A stretch of 64,000 bases of DNA. It comes from Youhaiella tibetensis. Its GTDB lineage: Bacteria > Pseudomonadota > Alphaproteobacteria > Rhizobiales > Devosiaceae. Made by a program: the position numbers and the translations under genes. A model generated the notes under the pieces. It ran no database searches. It was not told where the DNA came from and saw nothing but the letters and a program-made list of their open reading frames with translations. The stretch is taken from contig NZ_CP041690.1 in assembly GCF_008000755.1 (NCBI RefSeq), positions 248,001-312,000 on the forward strand, read 5' to 3'. Of this stretch, positions 49,489-58,668 are shown piece by piece (positions within the stretch are counted from its first letter, which is position 1; each line of letters begins with the position of its first letter).

Positions 49489-50855
49489 GCGGCAAGCGTT
49501 TCATCGGCGTCATCGACATCGGCAAGACCAACGCCAAATTCGCGGTGGTCGATTTCGAGACGCGCTCGGAAATCGCCGTCCGCAAGGCGCCCAACACGGT
49601 GCTAAACGACGGCCTGTATCCACATTTCGACATAGATGGCCTCTGGCGGTTCCTGTCCGCCTCGATAGCCGAGCTCAACAAGCTCCATCCGCTCGATGCG
49701 CTCAGCGTCACCACCCATGGCGCCTGCGCGGCGCTGGTCGACGAGGAGGGCAACCTGGCCCTGCCGGTGCTCGACTATGAATTCGCCGGTCCCGACGAGT
49801 TCGACGAAGACTATGCCGAGGTCCGCCCGCCCTTCTCCACCAGCTTCACCCCGCCCCTGCCGGGGGGGCTCAACCTAGGCAAGCAGCTCTTCTGGCAATC
49901 GCGCAAGTTCCCCGAGGCGTTCGCGCGCACCAAGTGGATCCTGCCCTATCCGCAATACTGGAGCTTCCGCCTCACGGGCGTAGCGGCTTCCGAGATCACC
50001 TCGCTGGGCTGCCACACCGACCTCTGGAACTTCGAAACCGACCTCTATTCGGACCTGGTCCTGCGCCAGGGCTGGCTCGACAAGATGCCCGAAGTGCTGC
50101 CCGCCTCCGACCCTCTCGGGCCGATCAACCCGGCGCTGGCCGAGGAACTGGGCCTGCGCCCGGGCATGCCGGTCTATTCGGGCATTCATGATTCGAACGC
50201 CTCGCTCCTGCCGCACCTGCTCTCGCGCACCCCGCCCTTTGCCGTGGTCTCGACCGGCACCTGGGTCATCGTGGCGGCGCCGGGCGGCGACCTCATGCAT
50301 CTCGACCCACACCGCGATTGCCTGGCCAATATCGATGCCTTCGGCAAGCCGGTGCCCTCGGCCCGCTTCATGGGTGGACGCGAGTTCTCGCTCCTGACCG
50401 AAGGGCGCGAAGCCACCCCGTCCGACCTCACCATCCGCAAGGTCATCGACGGCGCCATCATGCTGCTGCCCTCGGTGGTCGAGGGCTCGGGCCCGTTCCC
50501 GCAGCGCCAGGCGAGTTGGACCCATCCGCGCGAGGGGCTGGACGATGAGACGGCCTTCACCGTCGTCTCGTTCTATCTGGCGCTGATGACGGCCGAATGC
50601 CTGGCCCTGGCGGGTGCGGAAGGGGATATCGTGGTCGAGGGGCCGTTCGCCGCCAACCACACTTATTTGCGCATGCTCGAATCGGCCGCGTGCCGGCCGG
50701 TGGTGCCGAGCCACGGCAGCGCTACGGGCACGGCCATCGGCGCCGCCATGCTGGCGCGCATGGAGGCCGGGCACGTGGCCGAGGACGGGGTTCTGGATGC
50801 AGATCCGGACATGACTCGCTACGCCTGGCGCTGGCGCCAGGCTCTCAATCAGTAA
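49485..50855 (+). CDS. rhaK: Rhamnulokinase-type FGGY kinase
   Basis: 456 residues from a GTG start overlapping rhaQ. FGGY carbohydrate kinase: GVIDIGKTNAKFAVVD is the N-terminal phosphate-binding loop, GIHDSNASLLPHLLSR holds a catalytic Asp, and FAVVSTGTWVIVAAPGG is a second ATP-binding loop. In R. leguminosarum RhaK phosphorylates the sugar and is also needed for transport by the ABC importer. A mutarotase gene (rhaU) is usually in this operon but is missing here. Substrate is inferred from the locus. Confidence 0.92.
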   Translation: MSGKRFIGVIDIGKTNAKFAVVDFETRSEIAVRKAPNTVLNDGLYPHFDIDGLWRFLSASIAELNKLHPLDALSVTTHGACAALVDEEGNLALPVLDYEFAGPDEFDEDYAEVRPPFSTSFTPPLPGGLNLGKQLFWQSRKFPEAFARTKWILPYPQYWSFRLTGVAASEITSLGCHTDLWNFETDLYSDLVLRQGWLDKMPEVLPASDPLGPINPALAEELGLRPGMPVYSGIHDSNASLLPHLLSRTPPFAVVSTGTWVIVAAPGGDLMHLDPHRDCLANIDAFGKPVPSARFMGGREFSLLTEGREATPSDLTIRKVIDGAIMLLPSVVEGSGPFPQRQASWTHPREGLDDETAFTVVSFYLALMTAECLALAGAEGDIVVEGPFAANHTYLRMLESAACRPVVPSHGSATGTAIGAAMLARMEAGHVAEDGVLDADPDMTRYAWRWRQALNQ

Positions 50856-50858
50856 GCT

Positions 50859-51089
50859 TCAAAGCGAATCGTCGCCGAAATCGCCGGTCTTTCCGGCGAT
50901 TTCGCTGGCCGCGATGCGGGCGGCCTCGACCGTTTCGAACGTATGCCCGTCAATGCCGAACACCGGGAACTTGACGGCGAGGAACTTAAAGCCCTCGGCT
51001 TCAGGCACGACGACGCCCAGGGGCTCCCCGGAAACTTCGATGACGATCGGCCGCTGGGCCGTGGACTTGGAAAACTTTGGCTGCTGCAT
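50859..51089 (-). CDS. Small hypothetical protein
   Basis: 76 residues from ATG at 51089 (preceded by GGAG on the minus strand): QPKFSKSTAQRPIVIEVSGEPLGVVVPEAEGFKFLAVKFPVFGIDGHTFETVEAARIAASEIA. Soluble, no motif recognised. Its 3' end contains a perfect 11-bp inverted repeat (50877-50903) that may also serve as rhaK terminator on the other strand. Convergent with rhaK, 3 bases apart. Confidence 0.6.
   Translation of the reverse strand: MQQPKFSKSTAQRPIVIEVSGEPLGVVVPEAEGFKFLAVKFPVFGIDGHTFETVEAARIAASEIAGKTGDFGDDSL
50877..50903 (+). terminator. Possible rhaK terminator embedded in the opposite gene
   Basis: GAAATCGCCGG pairs perfectly with CCGGCGATTTC across a 5-base TCTTT loop, 21 bases after the rhaK stop. 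The sequence codes on the minus strand within the gene at 50859-51089. There is no strong T-tract after it on the plus strand. Confidence 0.45.
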
Positions 51090-51622
51090 AATAAACTCCA
51101 CTCACGCCGCTTGAGGGACGTGGTGCCAGTATCGGATTTGGAAGACGATCTAGTGACGAGAGGTCACATTCGTTTGGATCGGCTACACCACGATACGGCG
51201 CCCGCTACCGTAATTCGGGTTCGGGCTTGGAGTTTGGCTACGCGACGAAGGCCGTGATGCTGAACTGACAACAATTTCATGTTCGCCTCCGTCCGTTGGT
51301 CGCGTTGATATCGGATGCCACTTTGGCAAGTTCAAGGCCGCAACGCAATCAGACTTTTGATGAAATCGCGCGACCTGAGGATGGCGAACATAAACGCCTT
51401 GCCCCGATAAGGCGAGCTTAATTCTACCAATTCAGTCAGGAAAAGCGGAACAACCAACTCCAGGCCCTTGCCGATCCTGCCGCCAGAACGCACCGGCTCG
51501 CGCGAGGTTCCTCATTAGACGAAAGGCGCATTCGGCCGCGCCGGACCTCGCCTTGCAATCGATTGCGGCTTCTGGTGTTGTACCCCGCTGGCGGATCGAG
51601 ACCCCTTCGGGGCCGCAAGCCT
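51090..51622. promoter_or_regulatory. Intergenic region upstream of a LacI regulator
   Basis: No convincing gene in these 533 bases. A perfect palindrome GCAATCGATTGC (51555-51566), with central CG as in LacI-family operators, lies 57 bases before the regulator start. A CCCC-TTC-GGGG hairpin stands at about 51602-51612. Otherwise nothing recognised. Confidence 0.45.
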
Positions 51623-52681
51623 ATGGAGAATGTGGTGTCCGATACTGAACAGCGCGAGCCCAAGCGCGCCAGGCGTGGCGTGCCGCCCTCGGGCAAGCCG
51701 ACCCTGCGCACCATCGCCGAGATGACGGGCCTGGCCATCACCACCATCTCCCGCGCCCTCAACAACGCCCCCGAACTGAGCCAGGAAACCCGCGAGCGCG
51801 TCCAGAAGATTGCCGCCGAGATCGGTTACCTGCCCGACCGCGCCGCCCTGCGCCTCAAGACCGGACGCACCCACGTCGTCTCCCTGATTCTCGATCCGCA
51901 CGATGAAATCCTCGGCTTCGGCCAGTCCATGGTCAACGGCCTCACCGCCGCGCTGCGCGGCACCGCCTATCACCTGGTCATCACGCCCAATTTCATCGGC
52001 GACAGCCCGCTCGATCCGATCCGCCACATCATGCGCAACCGCATGGCCGACGGCATCATCTTCTCGCGCACCGAGCCGGAAGACGCGCGGGTAAAACTCT
52101 GCCTCGAGCAGAACTTTCCCTTCGTCTCGCACGGCCGCACCGAACTGCCCGTGGCGCACCCTTACGTCGATTACGACAACTACGCCTTCGCCTATGCGGC
52201 AGCCAGGCGCCTCGTCTCCAAGGGCCGGCGCAAGCTCACCATCATCCTGCCGCCGCCAAAGTTCACCTTCGGCAACCACCTGCGCGCCGGCTTCCTCGAT
52301 GCCGTCAGGGAAGGGGGCGTCGACCACGAGATCGACGACGCCCTGACGCTGGACAACACTGCCGAAGAGATCCGCACCCGCGTCATCGCCCGCATCGACC
52401 AGCCCGGTGCCCCCGACGGCTATGTCTGCTCCGGCGACGCCGCCGCCCTCGCTGTCATGGCCGGCATCACCGACGCCGGCAAATCCATCGGCCAGGACAT
52501 CGACGTCGTCGCCAAACAGACCTCCGGCATCTTCTCCCTGGTCCGCCCGAAGGTAGACGCCATCTACGAAGACACCGCCCTTGCCGGCGAACAGATGGGA
52601 AAATTGCTGCTGAGGCGGATTGCAGGCGAGCCGGTGGAAGATCTGCAATGGCTGGACAAGCCGCGGGTGGATTGGCGGTAG
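51623..52681 (+). CDS. LacI-family transcriptional regulator
   Basis: 352 residues. N-terminal helix-turn-helix and hinge (about 28-80: TLRTIAEMTGLAITTISRALNNAPELSQETRERVQKIAAEIGYLPDRAALRLKTGRT), then a periplasmic-binding-protein-like sensor domain. Resembles alpha-glucoside type regulators (AglR-like), but no target operon is adjacent, so the ligand is unknown. ATG at 51623 is one choice; GTG at 51635 has GGAG six bases upstream and is equally plausible. A candidate autoregulatory operator lies upstream. Confidence 0.88.
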   Translation: MENVVSDTEQREPKRARRGVPPSGKPTLRTIAEMTGLAITTISRALNNAPELSQETRERVQKIAAEIGYLPDRAALRLKTGRTHVVSLILDPHDEILGFGQSMVNGLTAALRGTAYHLVITPNFIGDSPLDPIRHIMRNRMADGIIFSRTEPEDARVKLCLEQNFPFVSHGRTELPVAHPYVDYDNYAFAYAAARRLVSKGRRKLTIILPPPKFTFGNHLRAGFLDAVREGGVDHEIDDALTLDNTAEEIRTRVIARIDQPGAPDGYVCSGDAAALAVMAGITDAGKSIGQDIDVVAKQTSGIFSLVRPKVDAIYEDTALAGEQMGKLLLRRIAGEPVEDLQWLDKPRVDWR

Positions 52682-52689
52682 CCTCGCTT

Positions 52690-53244
52690 CTACAGCGCCA
52701 TCTCTAGATTGTCGGCTGTGAGGGCAACAGGTATGGGACGCACTCGAATAAAAACGAATGCTTCGGTAGGATCATCGGAAGCCAAATAGGTGCCCGTAGA
52801 CGCCGTTAAAGACAAAACAGCATTGTCGTCCTCGAGCAAGCTATACCATCGCTGCCCCGACACCTCATCACGAGTCTCATCGACGTTCGGTACCCTCAAT
52901 GCATCTGTGATGCGTTTGATTCGGTTATCAATATCACCAGCAACAAGGACGGATTTCTGCGCCGGAAACCCTGTAAGCAACTGGATCTCGAGACTAACGC
53001 AGATCCCAATATGCCGTCCGTAGAACGGGATGAACGTGCATCCCGCACGGGCCCGGCGAAAATCTGGCGCCCCGGCCGCAAAATCACTGTCTTCCCAGTC
53101 CTTCAGGATAGTGAAGGGAGCCTTGCCCCACAGCTTTTCAAGCTGCCTATGAAATGCCTCTCTCATACGCCAAATCGCGTCGAGATTGCCCGACGTACGT
53201 TTTTGCCCAGGCACTCTCCCTTGATAGGTCAGGATTATCTCCAT
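52690..53244 (-). CDS. Uncharacterised protein with RusA-like active-site residues
   Basis: 184 residues. The central GDIDNRIKRITDALRVP (Asp104, Asp106, Lys110, Asp114) and a later LEDDNAVLSL (Asp139-Asp140) reproduce the RusA Holliday-junction resolvase spacing D-x-D-N-x-x-K-x-x-x-D-A-L ... D-D; the start (EIILTYQGRVPGQKR) also resembles RusA's first strand. It is longer than RusA (about 120) owing to an insert around 45-95. It begins 12 bases after the polA stop, so it is probably co-transcribed. Its DNA is visibly richer in A and T than polA. Activity is inferred only. Confidence 0.55.
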   Translation of the reverse strand: MEIILTYQGRVPGQKRTSGNLDAIWRMREAFHRQLEKLWGKAPFTILKDWEDSDFAAGAPDFRRARAGCTFIPFYGRHIGICVSLEIQLLTGFPAQKSVLVAGDIDNRIKRITDALRVPNVDETRDEVSGQRWYSLLEDDNAVLSLTASTGTYLASDDPTEAFVFIRVRPIPVALTADNLEMAL

Positions 53245-53256
53245 TAAGCTCTCGCC

Positions 53257-56169
53257 CTAATGCGCCTCATCCCAATTATGCGCCGCGTGTGCATCCACCT
53301 TCAGCGGTACCGTCAGCCTCACGGCCGGTTCCGCTGAGCTCTCCATGATCCCCGCGATCACCGGCATCGCCTTGTCCTCGGTGCCCTTGTCGACCTCGAA
53401 AATCAGTTCGTCGTGGACCTGCAGCAGCATGTCGGCTTCGATGCCGGCCTTTTTCAGCGCCGGCTCCATCTTGACCATTGCGCGGCGGATGATGTCGGCG
53501 GCCGAGCCCTGGATGGGGGCGTTGATCGAGGCGCGTTCCACGAACGCGCGTTCGGCGGGGTGCTTGGAATTGGCGTTGGGGAACTGCACCTTGCGCCCGA
53601 AAATGGTTTCCACGAACCCGTCCGCCTTAACCCGCCGGCGCATCTCGTCCATGTAGTCGCGAATGCCCGGGAAGCGCTTGAAATAGGTCTCGATATAGTC
53701 GCCCGCTTCCGCCCGCCCGATGCCGAGCTGGTTGGAAAGCCCGAAGGCCGAAATGCCGTAGATGATGCCGAAATTGATGGCCTTGGCCCGCCGCCGCACT
53801 TCGGACGGCATGCCCTCCACCGGCACCCCGAACATTTCGGAAGCCGTCATCGCGTGAATGTCGAGCCCTTCCTCGAACGCGTCCTTGAGCGCCTGGATAT
53901 CGGCGATATGGGCCAGCACGCGCAGTTCGATCTGGCTGTAATCCGCCGAGATCAGGATTTTACCGGGGCTCGCCACGAACGCCGTACGGATCTTGCGGCC
54001 ATCCTCAGTGCGCACCGGAATGTTCTGCAGGTTCGGATCGTTCGAGGAAAGCCGCCCCGTCAGCACCGAGGCCTGGCTGTAGCTCGTATGCACGCGCCCC
54101 GTGCGCTCGTTGATGTAGCTGGGCAGGGCATCCGTATAGGTGCCCATGAGCTTGGTGAGCTGGCGCCATTCGAGCACCGCCTTGGCCAGCGGCACCCCTT
54201 GCAGCGCCAATTCGTCCAGCACATCGGCGCCCGTCGCCCATTGCCCGGTCTTGGTCTTGGTGCCGCCGGGCAGCCCCATGACGCCGAACAGGATATCGCC
54301 GAGCTGCTTTGGCGAACCGAGATTGAACGGCTGCCCGGCCAAAGCCTGCGCCTCCGCCTCGAACGCCGCCGCGCGCTGGGCGAAATCGCCCGAAAGCCGC
54401 GAGAGGATCTGCCGATCCACCGAAATGCCGCGCCCTTCCATCCGCGCCAGCACCGGCGCCAGCGGACGCTCCAGCGTCTCGTAGACGACCGTCATGTTCT
54501 CGGCTGGCAGGCGCGGTTTGAGCAGCGTCCAGAGCCGCATGGTGAGGTCGGCATCTTCCCCGCCATAGCGGGCTGCCGCCTCGATATCGACTTCCGCAAA
54601 GGTCTTCTGCGATTTGCCGGTGCCGATCAGGTCCTTGATCGGAATGCCGCCATGCCCCAGCCAGTGCGAGGTGAGCTCGCTCATGGTGTTGAAGCGCGGG
54701 CCATCGAGCGTATAGCTGAGCAGCAGCGTGTCATCGATCGGCGCGGTGACGATGCCGTAGCGCGCCAGGATCCCCAGATCATATTTGAAATTGTGCCCGA
54801 TCTTGAGGATCGAGCGATCTTCGAGCATGGGCTTGAGCAGCGCCAGCGCATCGGCCATCGGCATCTGCCCTTCGGCGCGCCCGCCGCCCAGCAGGTCGGC
54901 GCCGGTGCGATGGTCGAGCGGCAGATAGGCGCCATTGCCGGGCGCGGTCGAAAGGCACACCCCGACGAGATCGGCGGTCTGGTTGTCGAGGCCGGTCGTC
55001 TCGACGTCGATGGCGACATGCCCTACCGCATAGGCCGCCTCGATCCACTTCCGCAGATGCTCGGCATCGCGGATGATCTCGTACTTGGCATGGTCGAGCG
55101 GAATGGCCTTGACCCGCTCGTGCACATCGGCGGCATGGGCGACGAGCGACGCTTCCGCCCGGCCCGTAGCCTCGAGCCGCGCCGCGCGCGCTTCCGCTTT
55201 GGCCGCATTGTCAAAGCCCATGGCTTCCACAGGCTTGGCCGCCAGCGCCGGATCTGCCTCCCAGGCATCGGGGTCTGCTTCGAGAATGCCGGCGAGGCGC
55301 TTGGTGATGGTGTTGAATTCCATCGCCTTGAGGAACGGAAACAGCGCTCCCGGCTCGATCGGCACGCGCACCAGGGCGTCGAGGTCGAGCTCCACCGGCA
55401 CTTCGCGCGACAGCGTCACCAACTGCTTGGAAATCCGCGCCAGCTCGGCATTGTCGATGAGCTTCTGCCGCCGCGCCGGCTGCTTGATCTCCTCGGCGCG
55501 CGCAAGCAGGGTTTCGAGGTCGCCATAGGTATTGATAAGTTCGGCCGCCGTCTTGACGCCGATCCCCGGCACGCCCGGCACGTTGTCGACGGCGTCGCCG
55601 CAGAGCGCCTGCACGTCGATGACCTTGTCCGGCGTCACCCCGAACTTGGTGAACACCTCGTCCACCCCGATCCAGCGCAGCGGCGGCTGGCCGGGGCGGG
55701 GGATGGTATCGAGCATGCGGATCGAGCCATTGGGCTCGACCAGCTGCATCAGATCCTTGTCCGAGGATACGATGGTCACCTTGCCGCCGGCATCGCGCGC
55801 CATGCAGGCATAGGTGGCGATGATGTCGTCGGCCTCCCAGCCTTCCATCTCGATGGAAGGAATGGAAAAGGCCCGCGTCGCCGAACGCGTCAGCGGAAAC
55901 TGCGGCACCAGCTCCTCGGGCGGCGGCGGCCGGTGCGCCTTGTAATCGGCATAGATGTCATCGCGAAAAGTCTTGGCCGAATGATCGAAGATCACCGCCA
56001 TATGCGTGGGCTCGTCTTCGCCCTTGAGGTCTTCCGTCAGCTTGAAGAGCATGTTGCAGAAGCCCTGGACGCACCCGACCGGCAGGTTGTCCGACTTGCG
56101 GTTGAGCGGCGGCAGCGCGTGGAAAGCGCGGAAGACATAGGACGAGCCGTCGACGAGCAGCAGGTGCAT
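53257..56169 (-). CDS. polA: DNA polymerase I
   Basis: 970 residues with all three domains: 5'-3' exonuclease (1-300; HLLLVDGSSYVFRAFHALPPL, and VPGIGVKTAAELI), 3'-5' exonuclease (about 360-560; HVAIDVETTGLDNQ with catalytic Asp/Glu, IGHNFKYD) and polymerase (KILISADYSQIELRVLAHI motif A, RRRAKAINFGIIYG O-helix, LLQVHDELIFEV motif C). Fills repair gaps and removes Okazaki primers. A RusA-like gene follows directly. Confidence 0.97.
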   Translation of the reverse strand: MHLLLVDGSSYVFRAFHALPPLNRKSDNLPVGCVQGFCNMLFKLTEDLKGEDEPTHMAVIFDHSAKTFRDDIYADYKAHRPPPPEELVPQFPLTRSATRAFSIPSIEMEGWEADDIIATYACMARDAGGKVTIVSSDKDLMQLVEPNGSIRMLDTIPRPGQPPLRWIGVDEVFTKFGVTPDKVIDVQALCGDAVDNVPGVPGIGVKTAAELINTYGDLETLLARAEEIKQPARRQKLIDNAELARISKQLVTLSREVPVELDLDALVRVPIEPGALFPFLKAMEFNTITKRLAGILEADPDAWEADPALAAKPVEAMGFDNAAKAEARAARLEATGRAEASLVAHAADVHERVKAIPLDHAKYEIIRDAEHLRKWIEAAYAVGHVAIDVETTGLDNQTADLVGVCLSTAPGNGAYLPLDHRTGADLLGGGRAEGQMPMADALALLKPMLEDRSILKIGHNFKYDLGILARYGIVTAPIDDTLLLSYTLDGPRFNTMSELTSHWLGHGGIPIKDLIGTGKSQKTFAEVDIEAAARYGGEDADLTMRLWTLLKPRLPAENMTVVYETLERPLAPVLARMEGRGISVDRQILSRLSGDFAQRAAAFEAEAQALAGQPFNLGSPKQLGDILFGVMGLPGGTKTKTGQWATGADVLDELALQGVPLAKAVLEWRQLTKLMGTYTDALPSYINERTGRVHTSYSQASVLTGRLSSNDPNLQNIPVRTEDGRKIRTAFVASPGKILISADYSQIELRVLAHIADIQALKDAFEEGLDIHAMTASEMFGVPVEGMPSEVRRRAKAINFGIIYGISAFGLSNQLGIGRAEAGDYIETYFKRFPGIRDYMDEMRRRVKADGFVETIFGRKVQFPNANSKHPAERAFVERASINAPIQGSAADIIRRAMVKMEPALKKAGIEADMLLQVHDELIFEVDKGTEDKAMPVIAGIMESSAEPAVRLTVPLKVDAHAAHNWDEAH

Positions 56170-56353
56170 GAAGTGATTCCGATCGGATGGATTGGCCCGA
56201 CCTTAAGGGAAAGGCTGCCGTAAGCGAAGGGGGCGGGGGATATCGGATGGGGAAGCCGGCGGTTGCCGGCACACATCGATCTTCCCCTTGCGAAGGCAGG
56301 GGGCCAGGGCGATGTCGCCGGCGCCGCTATAGAGGAACAGTCGCTGGCTGCGC
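56170..56353. other. polA upstream region with a palindromic element
   Basis: GCCGGC-GGTT-GCCGGC hairpin near 56251-56266, followed by CCCTTGCGAAGGCAGGGGG. Possibly a REP-like element or a terminator for the TPR gene on other strands. No gene seen. Confidence 0.3.
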
Positions 56354-57130
56354 CTAACGGCTTTCCTTGATCGCGCTCCAGCGGTTCTGCTGGGTCAGCA
56401 GCGCCCGGATATAGGCCATGTTGGCTTCCACCTGGTCAGGCGGCAGCTCGGCGCCGTAAAGCGCGCGGGCCTCGTCGAACCGGCCCTGCAGACCGACGAC
56501 GAGCGCCAGGTTCTGGCGCACGCGGCTATTGGCGCCCTGCATCTGCACGGCGCGGCGCAGGCGGGTTTCGGCCGTCGCCAATTCGTTGGTCATGGCATAG
56601 GAAAGGCCCAGGTTCGCTTCGAGCGAAGCCTCCTGGGGCGCGATCATCAGCGCCTGGCTGTAAAGCCGCCGGGCTTCCTCGTTCCGCCCCATCTGGTCCA
56701 GGATCGCGCCCTTGACCGAGAGTGCGTTCCAGTCCGGCTGCTGCGGCACGATGGTGGCGTCGATGACGTTGAGCGCCTGGTCGAACCGGCCCTGCGCCGT
56801 CAGCGCCTTGGCATAGGCCACGCTGATATCGGCATCGTTCCGGTAGATGCCCATGGCGTTTTCGAGCACGGCGACCGCCTGGTCGTTCTGCCCGGCGCCG
56901 CGCAAGGCGGCCGCGTAGTAGATGATGGTGGCCTTGTCGCGCGGATTGGCCTTGTAGCGCCCGCCGAGCTGGGCCAGCGTCTGCTGGGCCTCGGCCTGGC
57001 TCATGCCCGAAAAGTCGGGCGAAGGCATCGAGCCGCGATTGACCGCACAGGCCGACAGAGCCACCGCCGCGACGGCTACCAGGAGGGCGGCGCGCAGGGG
57101 CCGCAATGAGAGCGAAAGCGGGCGGGACAC
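56354..57130 (-). CDS. TPR-repeat lipoprotein, TadD-like
   Basis: 258 residues from a GTG start. Signal peptide and lipobox: LLVAVAAVALSACAVNRG, cleaved before Cys. Five or more tetratricopeptide-like helices follow (ATIIYYAAALRGAGQNDQAVAVLENAMGI; SVAYAKALTAQGRFDQALNVIDA; LSVKGAILDQMGRNEEARRLYSQALMIAPQEA). Resembles TadD proteins of Flp pilus assembly, but no tad genes are adjacent, so a role in pilus secretion is only one possibility. Ribosome site weak. Confidence 0.8.
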   Translation of the reverse strand: MSRPLSLSLRPLRAALLVAVAAVALSACAVNRGSMPSPDFSGMSQAEAQQTLAQLGGRYKANPRDKATIIYYAAALRGAGQNDQAVAVLENAMGIYRNDADISVAYAKALTAQGRFDQALNVIDATIVPQQPDWNALSVKGAILDQMGRNEEARRLYSQALMIAPQEASLEANLGLSYAMTNELATAETRLRRAVQMQGANSRVRQNLALVVGLQGRFDEARALYGAELPPDQVEANMAYIRALLTQQNRWSAIKESR

Positions 57131-57272
57131 GTGGGCCTACTCTATGACTAACCGAGCCTGCCCTCGTCATAAATCATTAACCCTAACGCCCGGTTAAGGC
57201 TGGAGCCCTGCAGTTGCCCGACGGCGCGGGCAGGCGTAAACCGGCTCGACCTCTTCCATTGCCAGGTGTCGT

Positions 57273-58619
57273 ATGACCAGGACCAAGCCGCTTCCCATCA
57301 CTCTCATTGCCGAAGGCGGGCTCGATGCCGCCGGCCTCCCCACCTCGCACCTCGCCTGGGCCAAGGCCAACGCCTTTGCCGCTCAGCGCGGGCGGCTGCT
57401 GGCCCTGCCGGGGGCCGAAGGGGGGCTCGACGGCTATCTTCTCGGCATCGGCCCCCAGGCCAATCGCCCCAAGCTGGTCGCGGGCCTCGCCGCCGCCGCG
57501 CTCGAGCCGGGCGAATATAGCCTTGCCGGCGATCTGGACGACCCCACCCTTGCCGCCCTCGGCTTCCGGCTCGGCGCCTATCGCTTCGATCGCTACCGCA
57601 AACGGCGCGAGCCGGTGTCGCTGGTGCTCCCGGATGGCGCCGATGCCCAGGAGGTCGAGCACCTGACCGAAGCCGCGTTCCTCGCGCGCGACCTCGTCAA
57701 CACCCCCGCCAACGATCTCGGCCCCGAGGCCTTCGAGCACGAGATCCGTGCTTTCGCCACCCGCCACCGCATGAAGGTCAAAGTGTTCCTCGGCGACGAA
57801 CTACTCTCCCAGGATTTTCCCATGATCCACGCGGTCGGGCGCGCCGCCTCCGAAGCGCCCCGCCTTGTCGATCTGACCTGGGGCCATGAGGGCGATCCCA
57901 GGATCACCCTCGTCGGCAAGGGCGTCACCTTCGATACCGGCGGCCTTGATATCAAGCCGGCCTCCTCGATGCTGCTGATGAAAAAGGATATGGGCGGCGC
58001 CGCCAACGTGCTGGGCCTCGCTCATGCCATCATGGCCGCCAAGCTCAAGGTGCGCCTGCGCGTCCTCATCCCCATCGTCGAGAACGCGATTTCCGGTTCG
58101 GCCTTCCGCCCCGGCGACATCCTGCCCTCGCGCTCGGGCCAGACCGTCGAGATCGGCAATACCGATGCGGAAGGCCGCCTCATCCTGGGCGATGCCCTCA
58201 CCTATGGCGATGAGGAAAGCCCGCAGCTCCTCCTCGACATGGCCACGCTCACCGGCGCCGCGCGCACCGCGCTCGGGCCAGAATTGCCGCCGCTCTATTC
58301 GACCGACGACGAACTGGCGTCGGCCCTGATGGCGGCGGGCCTGGCGACGGACGATCCTCTCTGGCACATGCCGCTCTGGGCGCCCTACGAAGCCATGCTG
58401 AACTCAAAGATCGCCGATGTGAACCACGTGTCCTCGGGCGCCTTTGCCGGCTCGATCACCGCCGCGCTTTTCCTAAAGCGTTTCGTCAAGAACGCTGCCG
58501 CCTGGGTGCACCTCGACATCTACGCCTGGGCGCCTGAGCCGCGCGCCGGCCGACCGTTCGGCGGCACCGACCAGGGCATTCGTTCGGTTTATAACGTGCT
58601 TAAGCAACGATATTCTTGA
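57273..58619 (+). CDS. Leucyl aminopeptidase family M17 protein
   Basis: 448 residues. The signature NTDAEGRLILGDALTYG and the GKGVTFDTGGLDIKPASSMLLMKKDMGGAANV metal-binding stretch are intact, so both zinc/manganese sites look complete. N-terminal domain (1-150) is divergent from PepA. It removes N-terminal residues in the cytoplasm. The stop is at 58619; the following MarR-type gene's operator overlaps this end. Confidence 0.9.
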   Translation: MTRTKPLPITLIAEGGLDAAGLPTSHLAWAKANAFAAQRGRLLALPGAEGGLDGYLLGIGPQANRPKLVAGLAAAALEPGEYSLAGDLDDPTLAALGFRLGAYRFDRYRKRREPVSLVLPDGADAQEVEHLTEAAFLARDLVNTPANDLGPEAFEHEIRAFATRHRMKVKVFLGDELLSQDFPMIHAVGRAASEAPRLVDLTWGHEGDPRITLVGKGVTFDTGGLDIKPASSMLLMKKDMGGAANVLGLAHAIMAAKLKVRLRVLIPIVENAISGSAFRPGDILPSRSGQTVEIGNTDAEGRLILGDALTYGDEESPQLLLDMATLTGAARTALGPELPPLYSTDDELASALMAAGLATDDPLWHMPLWAPYEAMLNSKIADVNHVSSGAFAGSITAALFLKRFVKNAAAWVHLDIYAWAPEPRAGRPFGGTDQGIRSVYNVLKQRYS

Positions 58620-58628
58620 CTTAGTCAA
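58616..58628. promoter_or_regulatory. Palindrome TTGAC-TTA-GTCAA, candidate MarR-type operator
   Basis: Perfect 5-bp inverted repeat separated by 3 bases, at the aminopeptidase stop and 41 bases before the MarR-GNAT start; TTGACT could also be a -35 element. The arrangement suits autorepression. Confidence 0.5.
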
Positions 58629-58668
58629 CAAACTAGCGACCATGGGCACATCCCCCAGGGAGGTGCCC

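Noticed and set aside
53413-56223. 936-residue plus-strand frame
   Set aside because: Antisense to polA; composition is Arg/His-rich shadow-like.
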